A stretch of DNA of 64,000 bases from Chitinophaga oryzae (GTDB taxonomy: Bacteria > Bacteroidota > Bacteroidia > Chitinophagales > Chitinophagaceae), in NCBI RefSeq assembly GCF_012516375.2, contig NZ_CP051204.2, forward strand, positions 5,456,001 through 5,520,000, written 5' to 3'. The notes beneath the pieces were generated by a model that saw nothing but the letters and a program-made list of their open reading frames with translations, was not told the origin of the DNA and did no database searches. A program made the position numbers and the translations under genes. The stretch's first letter is position 1. Each line of letters opens with the position of its first letter. Positions 7,941 to 16,683 of the stretch are shown in pieces.

Positions 7941-8647
7941 TTTTTCCTGCTGTAATGAAGACCCATATTAATTTTTGTTCTGAACCATTGTCTTGTGGCG
8001 GCAGATTCGATACGCGGATGATAACGGGCGATGAGTTCCGGATGAAACTTCGCGACTGTTTTGGCGCCCCATCCGATTCCTTTCCTGGTATGAAAATCTG
8101 TTGCGTCCGACAGCGATAGCAGCATATTGAACACCGGCTCAACAAATACCGGTGATAATCCTTTCTTTACTGCGTAATGCGCAGCCACTCCTACGGTCCT
8201 GACCATCCATTTATTCTCGTGCGCGGATAGCTGCTGTAATAAGGGAATCGTTTCTTCGGGCCTTGTCAGCAGGGCGTGTCCTAACACCCGTTCTCCGATG
8301 ATGTCGCATACATACCACTGGTCGCCGTACTGAATATAAGCGCAGGCCTTATCGATCGACGCTGCGAAGTGCCGGTCCAGGCGCAGCTGCAGGACCGTGC
8401 CTGCCAGCACCTGGCTGCCGGTTTCCCGCAGGCATATAATATCGTCCAGGATGCTGGTCTGTTCTTCATCCGGGACCGCCGCCGCTATTTCCCTGGCGGC
8501 ATATTCCAGCAGCGGAAACTTCACTTTCTTCTTCAGCAGGGTGTCATGCAGCGAGGTGACAAATATCTCCCGGCCACTATGCTGCAGGGCATGCAGGGCT
8601 GCTGCCACCAGTTGTTTGATCGTTGCCTTGCTACTGATCGTTTCCAT
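7937..8647 (-). CDS. DNA alkylation repair (AlkD-like) HEAT-repeat protein
   Basis: An all-helical protein of about 236 residues with the AlkD pattern: QYGDQWYVCDIIGERVLG, then NKWMVRTVGVAAHYAV, then TRKGIGWGAKTVAKFHPELI. AlkD glycosylases use a HEAT-like superhelix and a catalytic aspartate to remove bulky cationic lesions; the Trp and Asp in DQWYVCD occupy the expected positions. I chose the ATG at 8647. A longer form from a TTG at 8689 would add 14 residues and has AGGAG only three bases before it. The gene runs directly (ATGA overlap) into the radical-SAM gene. Confidence 0.8.
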   Translation of the reverse strand: METISSKATIKQLVAAALHALQHSGREIFVTSLHDTLLKKKVKFPLLEYAAREIAAAVPDEEQTSILDDIICLRETGSQVLAGTVLQLRLDRHFAASIDKACAYIQYGDQWYVCDIIGERVLGHALLTRPEETIPLLQQLSAHENKWMVRTVGVAAHYAVKKGLSPVFVEPVFNMLLSLSDATDFHTRKGIGWGAKTVAKFHPELIARYHPRIESAATRQWFRTKINMGLHYSRKK

Positions 8648-8706
8648 ACGTGATATTTGCTCCGGCGATAAAGGTATAAAATATACCAACGTCTCCTGTA
8701 AACCAG

Positions 8707-8734
8707 GAGGCCGTCTCCTGGGGGAGACGGCCTC
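8707..8734 (-). terminator. Hairpin terminator of the permease gene
   Basis: 12-base perfect stem GAGGCCGTCTCC with a four-base loop, 27 bases after the stop of the minus-strand permease gene. It also lies just upstream of the AlkD-like gene. The following bases on the minus strand are only moderately T-rich. Confidence 0.7.
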
Positions 8735-8761
8735 GCTGTTATCGGGTAAATGGAGCGCGGT

Positions 8762-11185
8762 TTATTGTGCCCGGAGGCTGTTCACCGGGTTGGCCATCGC
8801 TGCGCGGATAGCCTGGAAGCTGATGGTGGCCAGGGCAATGCCGGCAGCCATAAAGCCGGCCGCTGCAAAGACCTCCCAGCCAATACTGATCCGGTAGGCG
8901 AAGTCCAGCAACCAGCGGTGCATGGCCCACCAGCCCAGCGGGAAGGCAAACAGGATGGCGATCATCACCAGTTTCAGAAAATCTTTGGACAGCAGGTGGA
9001 CGATATTGGTCATGGTAGCGCCCAGCACTTTGCGGATACCTATTTCGCGGGTCCGTTGTTCTGCAGCGTAGGCCGCCAGTCCGAACAGTCCGAGGCTGGC
9101 AATGAAGATAGCCAGTATGGCGAAGGACAGGGATATTTTACCCATCCTGCTTTCAGATTGATACAGGCTGTTAAAATCATCGTCCATGAAAGAGTAGGTG
9201 AATGGCTGATTCGGCACCATCGTTTTCCATTTCTCTTCCACCTGTGCCACGAGGGCCGGGATATCGCTGCTGCGTACCCGGAAAGCCATGCTTCCCCTGT
9301 CTTCCCGGAGAAACAGCGCCAGCGGCGTCACCTGTTCGCGCAGCGAGTTGAAGTTAAAGTCTTTCACCACGCCAATGATAGTATAGCTGTTACCGCTTTT
9401 GCCGCCTTCGTCCCGCCACTCGTATATTTTCCGGTTGAGCGGATCTTTCAGTCCGATCAGCCGCGCGGCTGCCTCGTTGATAACGACAGCCTGCGAGTCT
9501 GTGGCAAAGGCGGCGGAGAAATTCCTGCCGGTTTTCATGTGCATGCCCATAGCGGGGATATACTGATCATCCACCGACCACATTTGCATGGTCACTGCAT
9601 TTTTGGGATCCGGCACCGGTGTGAGGAACATCGGTCCGTCGTTACGGCTATCGCCGGTGGGCAGATAAGCAGTCATCGTGCCGGCCTGTACGCCATTGAG
9701 TCCCAGCACCTCCTGCCGGAAAGCTTTCGCCTGGCTGCCCAGCGTGGCAGTATTTTGCAGTACCAGTACCTGCTCGCGGTTGAAGCCCAGTTGTTTATTG
9801 CGGATAAAGCGGAGCTGATTGTAAATCACCATGGTGCCTACCATCAGGATGATAGAGATGCTGAACTGGAACACTACGAGGCCGTTGCGCAACATGCTGT
9901 TGCGGAAGCCGGAGGCGATAGTGCCTTTCAGTACCAGTACGGGCCGGAAGGCGGAGAGGAAAAAGGCAGGGTAACTACCCGCCAGCAGTCCCACCAGCAA
10001 CACCAGTCCCACCAGGACAAGGCCCAGCCAGGGTCTGCTGAACAGGCCCAGGGTTATGTGTTTTCCTGCTACATCGTTAAATAAGGGCAACATCAATGAG
10101 GCGATACCCAGCGCCAGCAACATGGCGATGGCGCTTACCAGCATCGATTCTGTCAGAAACTGCGCCACCAGTTGGGCACGCTGGGAGCCCATTACCTTGC
10201 GGATGCCTACTTCCTTCGCCCTGTTGGCCGAGCGTGCGGTAGACAGGTTCATGAAGTTTACGCAGGCGATCAGCAGGATAAACAAGGCGATGGCGGAGAA
10301 AATATACACATATTGAATGGAGCCGTTAGGACTCAGCTCAAAGCTTTTGTTGCTGTGCAGGTGAACGGCTGTGAGCGGCATCAGGGAGTAGCGGATATAA
10401 CCACCGCTGCGCTCCAGTTCTTCCCTGGAGGTATTCACCATCGCCAGCAGCTGTGGGGCGATGTATTTGGCGGTAGCCGGTCCCAGCTTGGCTTCCAGCT
10501 TCTTCGGATCTGCTCCTTTGCGCAGCACCACGTAGGTATTGAAGTTATTACTTAACCAGAGGTCGTTCCGGCTTTCCGGCGCGCCGGAGAGCGAAGCGAA
10601 GAAATCGAAGTCCACCTGTGTGAGGCCGGGAAATGGTTTCAGTACGCCCGTTATCTTATACGGCACGCTGTCATTAATCAGGAGATCGCGGCCGATAACA
10701 TCAGTGGTGTTAAAATACTTAAAGGCCGTTTTCTCCGTGATCACCACAGTGCGCGGTTCCCGTAGCGCCGTTCGCTGATCGCCCTCCAGTAGCGGAAGGG
10801 AGAAAACGCGGAACAGTGTCGAGTCTGCGAAAATCACTTTCTCTTCCCTGATGTTCTGGCTTCCTTTGCGTACGAGCCAGCCGTCGTACTTACGAAAGCG
10901 GGTTTCTTCCTCTATCTCCGGCAGGTCATTTTTCAGGGCCGGCCCCAGTGGCGCCGGCGCGCTGGCGATCACATAATGGGTACCGCCGAATTTGATGTCG
11001 GCATCTACCCGGTAGGTCCTTTCAGCAGCAGCATGAAAACGGTCGTAGCTCAGTTCATCGAGGACATATAGTATGATCAGCAGGCTGGTAGCCAGGCCTA
11101 TGGCCAGTCCCAGCACGTTGATAGCAGAAAAGGCTTTGTTCTTCCAAAGGTTACGTATCGCTACGCTGAAATAATTCTTTAGCAT
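8762..11185 (-). CDS. MacB/FtsX-type ABC transporter permease
   Basis: An 807-residue inner-membrane permease typical of Bacteroidota. It has an N-terminal membrane helix (NVLGLAIGLATSLLIILYVL), a large periplasmic MacB-PCD domain, three membrane helices around residues 285-430, a second periplasmic domain, and a final FtsX block with EQRTREIGIRKVLG before the last helices. The repeated motif (KEVGIRKVMG in the first half, REIGIRKVLG in the second) shows an internal duplication. Such proteins export peptides or signal stress together with a separate ATPase; none is encoded next to it. A hairpin terminator follows. Confidence 0.93.
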   Translation of the reverse strand: MLKNYFSVAIRNLWKNKAFSAINVLGLAIGLATSLLIILYVLDELSYDRFHAAAERTYRVDADIKFGGTHYVIASAPAPLGPALKNDLPEIEEETRFRKYDGWLVRKGSQNIREEKVIFADSTLFRVFSLPLLEGDQRTALREPRTVVITEKTAFKYFNTTDVIGRDLLINDSVPYKITGVLKPFPGLTQVDFDFFASLSGAPESRNDLWLSNNFNTYVVLRKGADPKKLEAKLGPATAKYIAPQLLAMVNTSREELERSGGYIRYSLMPLTAVHLHSNKSFELSPNGSIQYVYIFSAIALFILLIACVNFMNLSTARSANRAKEVGIRKVMGSQRAQLVAQFLTESMLVSAIAMLLALGIASLMLPLFNDVAGKHITLGLFSRPWLGLVLVGLVLLVGLLAGSYPAFFLSAFRPVLVLKGTIASGFRNSMLRNGLVVFQFSISIILMVGTMVIYNQLRFIRNKQLGFNREQVLVLQNTATLGSQAKAFRQEVLGLNGVQAGTMTAYLPTGDSRNDGPMFLTPVPDPKNAVTMQMWSVDDQYIPAMGMHMKTGRNFSAAFATDSQAVVINEAAARLIGLKDPLNRKIYEWRDEGGKSGNSYTIIGVVKDFNFNSLREQVTPLALFLREDRGSMAFRVRSSDIPALVAQVEEKWKTMVPNQPFTYSFMDDDFNSLYQSESRMGKISLSFAILAIFIASLGLFGLAAYAAEQRTREIGIRKVLGATMTNIVHLLSKDFLKLVMIAILFAFPLGWWAMHRWLLDFAYRISIGWEVFAAAGFMAAGIALATISFQAIRAAMANPVNSLRAQ

Positions 11186-11318
11186 GACAGGGAAATTTAT
11201 ACCTAAAAACGATACAGGCCTACCAAAAAGGAAACCACGAACATATTAGGTTAAATATCAACTTAATACGAATAATTATTATCAATATAACGTTCAGATT
11301 CGAACAATGCCTGTTCGG

Positions 11319-12950
11319 TTATGACAGCAGTTCTGCCAGCGGCAGCCGGGTGGCGTTGTTACCTCTCCAGGCCACGAAACCGTCCGGCCGTACCAGCAAT
11401 GCCTCGCCGGGAGCTGCGCCCGTAGCCTCCTCCCATGGCGCCAGCCTGTTACCGGGCAACGGGCACACCTGAACGAAAACAGGCTGTTCGTTCACCGCTG
11501 CCTGCCAGGGCGCAGGACCGCCATGAACGAAGAGCGTAAAGCGCCCTTTCAGCAAATCGAGGGTAGACAGCTGACGGTCGTCGTCCAGCCACAGATGCGG
11601 CACACGGGTGCCGGGAAGGCCATACAGCACTTTATCGGCCGGCACCGGCGGGCAATGGGAGGCAACCTTCACCGGGTAGCGATAGTCGGGAATACCGATC
11701 AGCGTCCGCACATTTTGCGTCAGTGTCATTTCTGCCGGCGATGCCTGTTCACCTGCCTTCGGCGGCGCTATCACCTGTCGTTGCATGATCTCCTGGTCTT
11801 TCAGGATGCCATTTTCATCTGCCAGCGTGGCCGAGCGCAAGGCATTGGCCAGTCCTATGGGTTGCCTTTCGGGCGAATAAGAGTCCAGCAGTGATGATGC
11901 GGCATGTCCTTTCAGCACCGCTGCTATCTTCCATGCCAGGTTCTGGGCGTCCTGTATGCCGGTGTTAGCGCCTTTTCCGCCGTAAGGCGTCATTACGTGC
12001 GCGGCGTCACCGGCAAGGAAAATGCGGCCGCTTTGCATGGTGTCTGCCACCCGCACGGTCATCTCCCAGGGCAGCACGCTGAGAATGCGGACCGGCAGCT
12101 CCGGCATCCCCAGGGCTGCATGGAGGACCGTTTGCAGCCTTTCTTCCGTATAGTCTTCCACGCGCTCACCTTTATCAGGATAGTAACGCAGCTGATACAC
12201 CCATCGGTCGCTGTTATTGATAGCCGTCACAAAACCGGTGATGCCCGGCGTGTCGATGATACAGATGCTGAACTCCCGGTTCAGTACCAGTTCCGCCATA
12301 TCTGCTTCAAAGTAAATGTTGAGAAAATCTGCCAGTACGCCCGGACCGGTGACCGGCAACTGCAGTTGCTGTCTGACACGGCTGCCGGCGCCATCGGCCG
12401 CAACCAGATAGTCTGCCGTTACGATGGTCGTGGCCCCCGTTTCCCGGTCACGTAATTCCGCCCTTACCCCGTCTTCTTCCTGAGAGAAAGAAATCATCTC
12501 CGTATAAAACAACAGTTGGGCGCCTCTCTCCTCCGCGGCGGCCCGCAGTACCGGTTCGGCGAGGTCCTGCGTACAGCGGGCGCCGCTTTCCGGCGTGAGC
12601 GCCGCCAGGCTCTCCAGCCCTTTCAGCTGGCTGGGATAGGTGATGCGTTCCCCCTCCCGCGGCCTGATGTCTGCCAGTACCGCCGCCAGCGTATCGCCCC
12701 GCAGCACGCCCCAGGCCGGTCCCAATGCTTTACCGGCTTCCCGTACCGCCTCGCCTACGCCCAGTTCGCGGAACAGCTCCATCGTACGGATATCGAAACC
12801 TCTCGCCCTCGGATGAATAGAGGTACCGCGATGCCGTTCTACCAGCAAAGGCCGGATACCCTGTTGCAAAAGAAATAATGCAGCTGAAAGCCCGGTAATA
12901 CCGCCGCCGGCGATCAGTACCGGCACATGCAACGGTTGTTGTGTTGTCAT
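11319..12950 (-). CDS. FAD-dependent aromatic-type monooxygenase
   Basis: A 543-residue group A flavin monooxygenase. The N-terminal dinucleotide fold is VLIAGGGITGLSAALFLL with the trailing acid in LLVERH, the middle motif YLVAADGAGSRVR corresponds to the DG motif, and the second FAD motif is FLAGDAAHVMTPYGGKGANTGIQDA. The C-terminal thioredoxin-like domain fits the PheA/TfdB and polyketide-hydroxylase subfamily. I chose the ATG at 12950; a TTG at 13004 would add an unlikely leader, and AGGA lies 12 bases before the ATG. It is transcribed divergently from an AraC regulator that may control it. Confidence 0.9.
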   Translation of the reverse strand: MTTQQPLHVPVLIAGGGITGLSAALFLLQQGIRPLLVERHRGTSIHPRARGFDIRTMELFRELGVGEAVREAGKALGPAWGVLRGDTLAAVLADIRPREGERITYPSQLKGLESLAALTPESGARCTQDLAEPVLRAAAEERGAQLLFYTEMISFSQEEDGVRAELRDRETGATTIVTADYLVAADGAGSRVRQQLQLPVTGPGVLADFLNIYFEADMAELVLNREFSICIIDTPGITGFVTAINNSDRWVYQLRYYPDKGERVEDYTEERLQTVLHAALGMPELPVRILSVLPWEMTVRVADTMQSGRIFLAGDAAHVMTPYGGKGANTGIQDAQNLAWKIAAVLKGHAASSLLDSYSPERQPIGLANALRSATLADENGILKDQEIMQRQVIAPPKAGEQASPAEMTLTQNVRTLIGIPDYRYPVKVASHCPPVPADKVLYGLPGTRVPHLWLDDDRQLSTLDLLKGRFTLFVHGGPAPWQAAVNEQPVFVQVCPLPGNRLAPWEEATGAAPGEALLVRPDGFVAWRGNNATRLPLAELLS

Positions 12951-13056
12951 AAGTAAATTATTTCCTGCAAAATTGCCTGTCTGCAGAAAGGGTTTAGTGC
13001 ACAAAACGGATAAATAAGTACCATTTTTGTAGTGGTTTCACCCTACATTTGTCACC

Positions 13057-14019
13057 ATGGAAACATCCGTAGCTCATACGACCGCTTTCAGAGACGCTTT
13101 CCTGATCCCGCAAGCAGAGATCCATCACTACCGCCTCCCCATGCCGGATGTAGACGGCAGCGGCAAATTCATCCTCTGCGACGACATGGCCATCGCCGAC
13201 GGGCATGTGGTGTCAGGCCCGGCGGACTTCTCCTGGGAGCATTACAATGAGAAGACTTTCGTGGAACTTAATTTTGTGATGTCGGGACAGCTGTACCAGA
13301 CCCACGAAGGCTTGATCCACCGGGAGCTGTTCAGACAGGGAAGCGCCAATATGCTGTTCAACCCCTCCTCGTGGGAAAAGAATGAACTGGCCGACACCAA
13401 AGGCTTCCGTAACCTGGGGGTGCATATCCAACCGGAAAAAATGATGGCGCTGCTGAACAGCTACGCGCCGGAGCTGCATCAGCTGACAGACAAAATAGCG
13501 AAGGGCATTCCTTTCGTTGCGCACGCACCAGCGGCTTATTTCAGTCCGCGGCTGCAGCATACGCTGGACCATATCTGGGACAGCCCCGCGCCGAAGGGCC
13601 TCAGGCGTCTTCATTTTGAGACACAGATACTGCAGTTGCTGGCGTTGCAATGCGAGGCGTTGCTGCCTTCGCCCAAACGTGCCGGCGCAGACATCCTCCG
13701 CCCCGCTGACCGTGAGCGCCTGCATCATGCGCGGCAGTACCTGCAGGAACATCTTGCCTTCCCGCCCACCCTGGCAGAGCTGTCACGCCACTGTGGACTG
13801 AATGAGTTCAAGCTGAAGAAAGGATTCCGGTCGTTGTTCGGACAAAGCGTATTTGCTTTTGTGAACAACGAGAGACTGGAAGCTGCGCGGCAGCAGATCT
13901 TACAGGGAGACCGGAATATATCAGAAATTGCCTACGGCCTCGGCTATACGCACCCGCAGCATTTTCACCGGGCATTTAAAAAGAAATTCGGGATAACACC
14001 GATGGGGCTGTTGAAATGA
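13057..14019 (+). CDS. AraC-family transcriptional regulator (PchR-like)
   Basis: A 320-residue regulator with an N-terminal cupin-like sensing domain and a C-terminal double helix-turn-helix (about 215-320): LAELSRHCGLNEFKLKKGFRS and ISEIAYGLGYTHPQHFHRAFKK. A TACATTTG at 13044-13051 matches the Bacteroidota -7 box but lies only six bases before the ATG. Divergent to the FAD monooxygenase gene with about 100 bases between them, so this pair is the obvious regulatory unit. The stop codon is followed, with no gap and in the same frame, by the remnant of another gene. Confidence 0.92.
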   Translation: METSVAHTTAFRDAFLIPQAEIHHYRLPMPDVDGSGKFILCDDMAIADGHVVSGPADFSWEHYNEKTFVELNFVMSGQLYQTHEGLIHRELFRQGSANMLFNPSSWEKNELADTKGFRNLGVHIQPEKMMALLNSYAPELHQLTDKIAKGIPFVAHAPAAYFSPRLQHTLDHIWDSPAPKGLRRLHFETQILQLLALQCEALLPSPKRAGADILRPADRERLHHARQYLQEHLAFPPTLAELSRHCGLNEFKLKKGFRSLFGQSVFAFVNNERLEAARQQILQGDRNISEIAYGLGYTHPQHFHRAFKKKFGITPMGLLK

Positions 14020-14229
14020 TATCAGCTGGGCTGGATCACGGAGGAGAAAGATGACCTCACGCTGTTAAAAGATGGCTTTGATAAGTTTGAAATGGAAGTA
14101 GCCACAAGGATATTTAATCAGCATAAAGACAAGATACACTTTAACCGCTGCCCTGAATGCCATGGCCTGGCCAAAACGCCGCGGGCAGAGCAGTGCAGGC
14201 ACTGCGGGCATAGCTGGCGGAATAAGTAA
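14020..14229 (+). pseudogene. 3' remnant of a zinc-ribbon protein gene
   Basis: Directly after the AraC stop codon, and in the same frame, 69 sense codons stay open to a TAA at 14227-14229. The translation looks strongly protein-like: YQLGWITEEKDDLTLLKDG, a helix-rich middle, then a zinc ribbon with CPEC and CRHCGHSW pairs. No start codon or upstream half exists, because the preceding codon belongs to the regulator. An internal ATG could give only a 45-residue peptide. The family is a small Bacteroidota protein of unknown role that I know only by its ending. I read it as the tail left by a deletion that removed the 5' part. Confidence 0.65.
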
Positions 14230-14230
14230 A

Positions 14231-14292
14231 TTGCCCCTTTTGCCCCTTTATTGCCCCTTTATCGCCTGTTTTGCCCCTTTATCGCCCCTTTA
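14231..14292. repeat. Short tandem repeat at the 3' end of the AlbA_2 gene
   Basis: The nonamer TGCCCCTTT occurs four times exactly (from 14232, 14241, 14252 and 14272) and once more with one change (14283), mostly at spacings of 9 or 11 bases. On the minus strand this reads GGGGCAATAAA-type units. The array spans the stop codon (14259-14261) of the neighbouring minus-strand gene and continues to the zinc-ribbon remnant. Gain or loss of an 11-base unit would shift the frame. Confidence 0.8.
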
Positions 14293-15638
14293 GGCGTATT
14301 AATTGCCCCATTAGGTTTTGATAAAATATAAAAGGTCCCTCTGCCTGTTGACCCTACCTTCTCAATCAACTGTTTCAATAGCAATATTTGCAGATCGGAT
14401 GTTGCAGTTCGTTTAGAAACTGAAAAATAACCCTGATATTGTTTATTACTTATTTGTCCATGTTCTTTAATGAACAGAAGCGCCTTTATCTGTCGTTCTT
14501 CTAAATTGAATTTTCTAAGATTTTCCAGGGAATAGGCGTCTTTATAAAACACAATACTAAACCCTCCCTGTTCTTCTACCATCCTGGGTTCAGGTAGTCC
14601 CGCCTCCACACAGGCCTCCACGATTTTATTAATCCCCCTGCCCCAGGATTCAATATACCCTGCTTTATAAAAAACGTTGGCGATATTTCTGTTTCTGGGG
14701 TACGACGAGTGATTCTCCTTTAATGCCTCGACTTTTAGCTCCTCGGGAAGATTGCCGGGGTTCCATATATGCAGTCTATCGTCAAATACCCGGAGAAAAG
14801 TGTATGTGCTTGCGTAATCCCTGTGTATAATCGCATTACAGATAGCCTCCCGCAGTGCCATTTCCGGGTATTCCAGCGGCTCCAGCCGCTGTAGGCCCTC
14901 ATAGGATATTGGCCGGATGAGATATTTTCGTTTCAACAGCTCCAGTACGCTATCTGCCATGCTGAAGATATTGGTCTCGATCATATCATGAAACAAAAGA
15001 TCGTGATTCGATTTCCCGAACCGGCCAATTTTAAAGCTGGCCGTAATAGATACTCTGCCTAAACTCTTCCCGAATAATAACAGCGCAGCATGGGAAAATT
15101 CTCCCGAGGACGTTGCCAGTTCCAGTTTTTGCAACAGCGACATTGTATCCAATGTCACGGCATCTGCCGGTATTCGCTCTTTGACCCGGGCTTTCTGCAG
15201 GAAGGCATCAATCGTCTCCCGATCGAAGTCCTCTAAGGTAGCGCCTTCCACCGGCAGCTCCTCCCATTTTTTGCCGATCTTTTTCAGCAACAGGTTTTGC
15301 AGCGCAATACCTTTCAGCTCCTGTTTGGTGCTCCCGCTCCGATAGTGATACACGCCGTGATAGGCAATTGGCACAGTACTAACGGGCACAATAATTTCGA
15401 TATAATAGTGCTGCTCCCGTTCGCGGAGATTAACGTCTACCACCAGCCCCAGATGGTTGACTGTCTTATTGGGAATTTCATCCATCAACTTGCGATAGTC
15501 CTCCACCCCAACCACTGCACCAGTATCGTCAAGACCAATAAAAATCCTGCCTCCCTGTGCGTTGGCGAAGCCACAGATCCATTTGAGATATTCATCCCGC
15601 CACGATGTTTTGTATTCAATATTTTGTTGTTCAGGCAT
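14259..15638 (-). CDS. AlbA_2 (Schlafen-like) and HATPase regulator-type protein
   Basis: A 459-residue protein. The N-terminal AlbA_2 domain (about 5-115) has the hallmark FANAQGGRIFIGLDDTG; the middle is variable; a GHKL-type ATPase-like part holds EAICNAIIHRDY (about 264-275), IWNPGNLPEEL and GRGINKIVEAC; a winged helix follows (ISNKQYQGYFSVSKRTATSDLQ). Proteins of this type are described as ATP-binding transcriptional regulators or RecG-like proteins, and some act in phage defence, so the role is open. The C-terminal tail GAINTPKGAIKGQNRR is encoded by the tandem repeat and may vary in length. It has no operon partner. Confidence 0.85.
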   Translation of the reverse strand: MPEQQNIEYKTSWRDEYLKWICGFANAQGGRIFIGLDDTGAVVGVEDYRKLMDEIPNKTVNHLGLVVDVNLREREQHYYIEIIVPVSTVPIAYHGVYHYRSGSTKQELKGIALQNLLLKKIGKKWEELPVEGATLEDFDRETIDAFLQKARVKERIPADAVTLDTMSLLQKLELATSSGEFSHAALLLFGKSLGRVSITASFKIGRFGKSNHDLLFHDMIETNIFSMADSVLELLKRKYLIRPISYEGLQRLEPLEYPEMALREAICNAIIHRDYASTYTFLRVFDDRLHIWNPGNLPEELKVEALKENHSSYPRNRNIANVFYKAGYIESWGRGINKIVEACVEAGLPEPRMVEEQGGFSIVFYKDAYSLENLRKFNLEERQIKALLFIKEHGQISNKQYQGYFSVSKRTATSDLQILLLKQLIEKVGSTGRGTFYILSKPNGAINTPKGAIKGQNRR

Positions 15639-15788
15639 AACAATTCCGGATAAGCCGCGAAAGTATAGTGTCCCCTGGCTACAAATCCCGTATTCCCGTT
15701 AACGGATCTGTATTAACAAAAAAATTTCCTCCGCTTGTCCTATTTACCGCTTCTCATGCATCATTCCAATACAACAAACACATTTCAC

Positions 15789-16190
15789 ATGCAAGCAACT
15801 ACCAAAGGCCGTAAGGCCGCCTACTGGACCACCACTGGTTTACTCGCCGCCGGCATGCTTTCAGGAGGCATCGCTCAACTGCTACGCACGCCGTCTACCA
15901 CGCAGGGTATCGTGCATCTGGGATATCCGGTTTATATCATGACGATACTGGCCAGCTGGAAGATACTGGGCGTCGCGGTACTACTGCTGCCGCGGCTGAC
16001 GCTGGTCAAAGAATGGGCTTATGCCGGTTTCTTTTTCCTGATGACCGGCGCCACCATCTCTCACCTGGCCAGCGGCGACAAGCCCGGCGATGTTACCGCA
16101 CAGGTCATTTTCGTGGTACTCATCATGCTTTCCTGGTATCTGAGGCCTGCTAACAGAAGGCTTGCAGCCGTAACAAAGCTGCCGGATTAA
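15789..16190 (+). CDS. DoxX-like membrane protein
   Basis: A 133-residue protein with four predicted membrane helices (WTTTGLLAAGML, HLGYPVYIMTILASWKILGVAVLLL, WAYAGFFFLMTGATISHL, QVIFVVLIMLSW). The pattern fits DoxX-like family members, which are small quinone- or redox-linked membrane proteins. I chose the ATG at 15789, which gives the usual family start (MQATTKGRKAAYW); an ATG at 15756 would add 11 residues. The following YciI and sigma-factor genes run the same way, so the three may be one unit. Confidence 0.85.
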   Translation: MQATTKGRKAAYWTTTGLLAAGMLSGGIAQLLRTPSTTQGIVHLGYPVYIMTILASWKILGVAVLLLPRLTLVKEWAYAGFFFLMTGATISHLASGDKPGDVTAQVIFVVLIMLSWYLRPANRRLAAVTKLPD

Positions 16191-16298
16191 TTGTATGTTT
16201 ATCTGCCGGAAAATTATTTTGGAAAGATGTCCTGTTTTTTATTTTCCGGTCATCCTATGTATGTTATCTTTTTACCGTCACCTTAATTGAATGTTCCG

Positions 16299-16637
16299 AT
16301 GAAAGAGTTTATGTTATTATTCCGTCAGCCCAGCTATGATTACAGTAATGCATCCCCGGCTGAGATGCAGGCGCTTGCCCAGAAGTGGCAGGACTGGGTC
16401 AGCGGTATCGTAGCGCAGGACAAGCTGTCCAGCCATGGCCCCCGGCTGTCGCTCGAAGGCAGGGTATTAAAATCAGGCGGCGTGGTGACAGACGGACCTT
16501 TTGTGGAAGTCCGGGAAATACTGGGCAGTTTTATTATCGTAAAAGCGGAAGACCTGGAGTCCGCCACTACGCTGGCGCATGGTTGTCCGGCTGTGGACAT
16601 GGGCGGCAGCGTGGAAATCAGACCGTTATATGTATAA
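16299..16637 (+). CDS. YciI/DGPF-domain protein
   Basis: A 112-residue single-domain protein with the YCII fold and the eponymous motif VTDGPFVEVREILGSF, following MLLFRQPSYDY. DGPF proteins of this type are almost always encoded next to ECF42 sigma factors, as here; the biochemical role is not known. The ATG at 16299 begins the conserved MKEFMLLF; an upstream TTG is not needed. It is separated from the sigma-factor gene by 46 bases. Confidence 0.9.
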   Translation: MKEFMLLFRQPSYDYSNASPAEMQALAQKWQDWVSGIVAQDKLSSHGPRLSLEGRVLKSGGVVTDGPFVEVREILGSFIIVKAEDLESATTLAHGCPAVDMGGSVEIRPLYV

Positions 16638-16683
16638 TTGTCAATAAACTTTACCGCCACCTGTCCCGCGGGACGGGTGGTAT

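Noticed and set aside
8750-10084. Long open frame antisense to the ABC permease gene
   Set aside because: It mirrors the codon pattern of the permease, has low-complexity His/Gln-rich text and no recognisable domain; the permease reading is certain.
14259-15638. AlbA_2 protein as part of a multi-gene phage defence system
   Set aside because: No partner gene such as a nuclease, helicase or toxin lies next to it; the gene stands alone.
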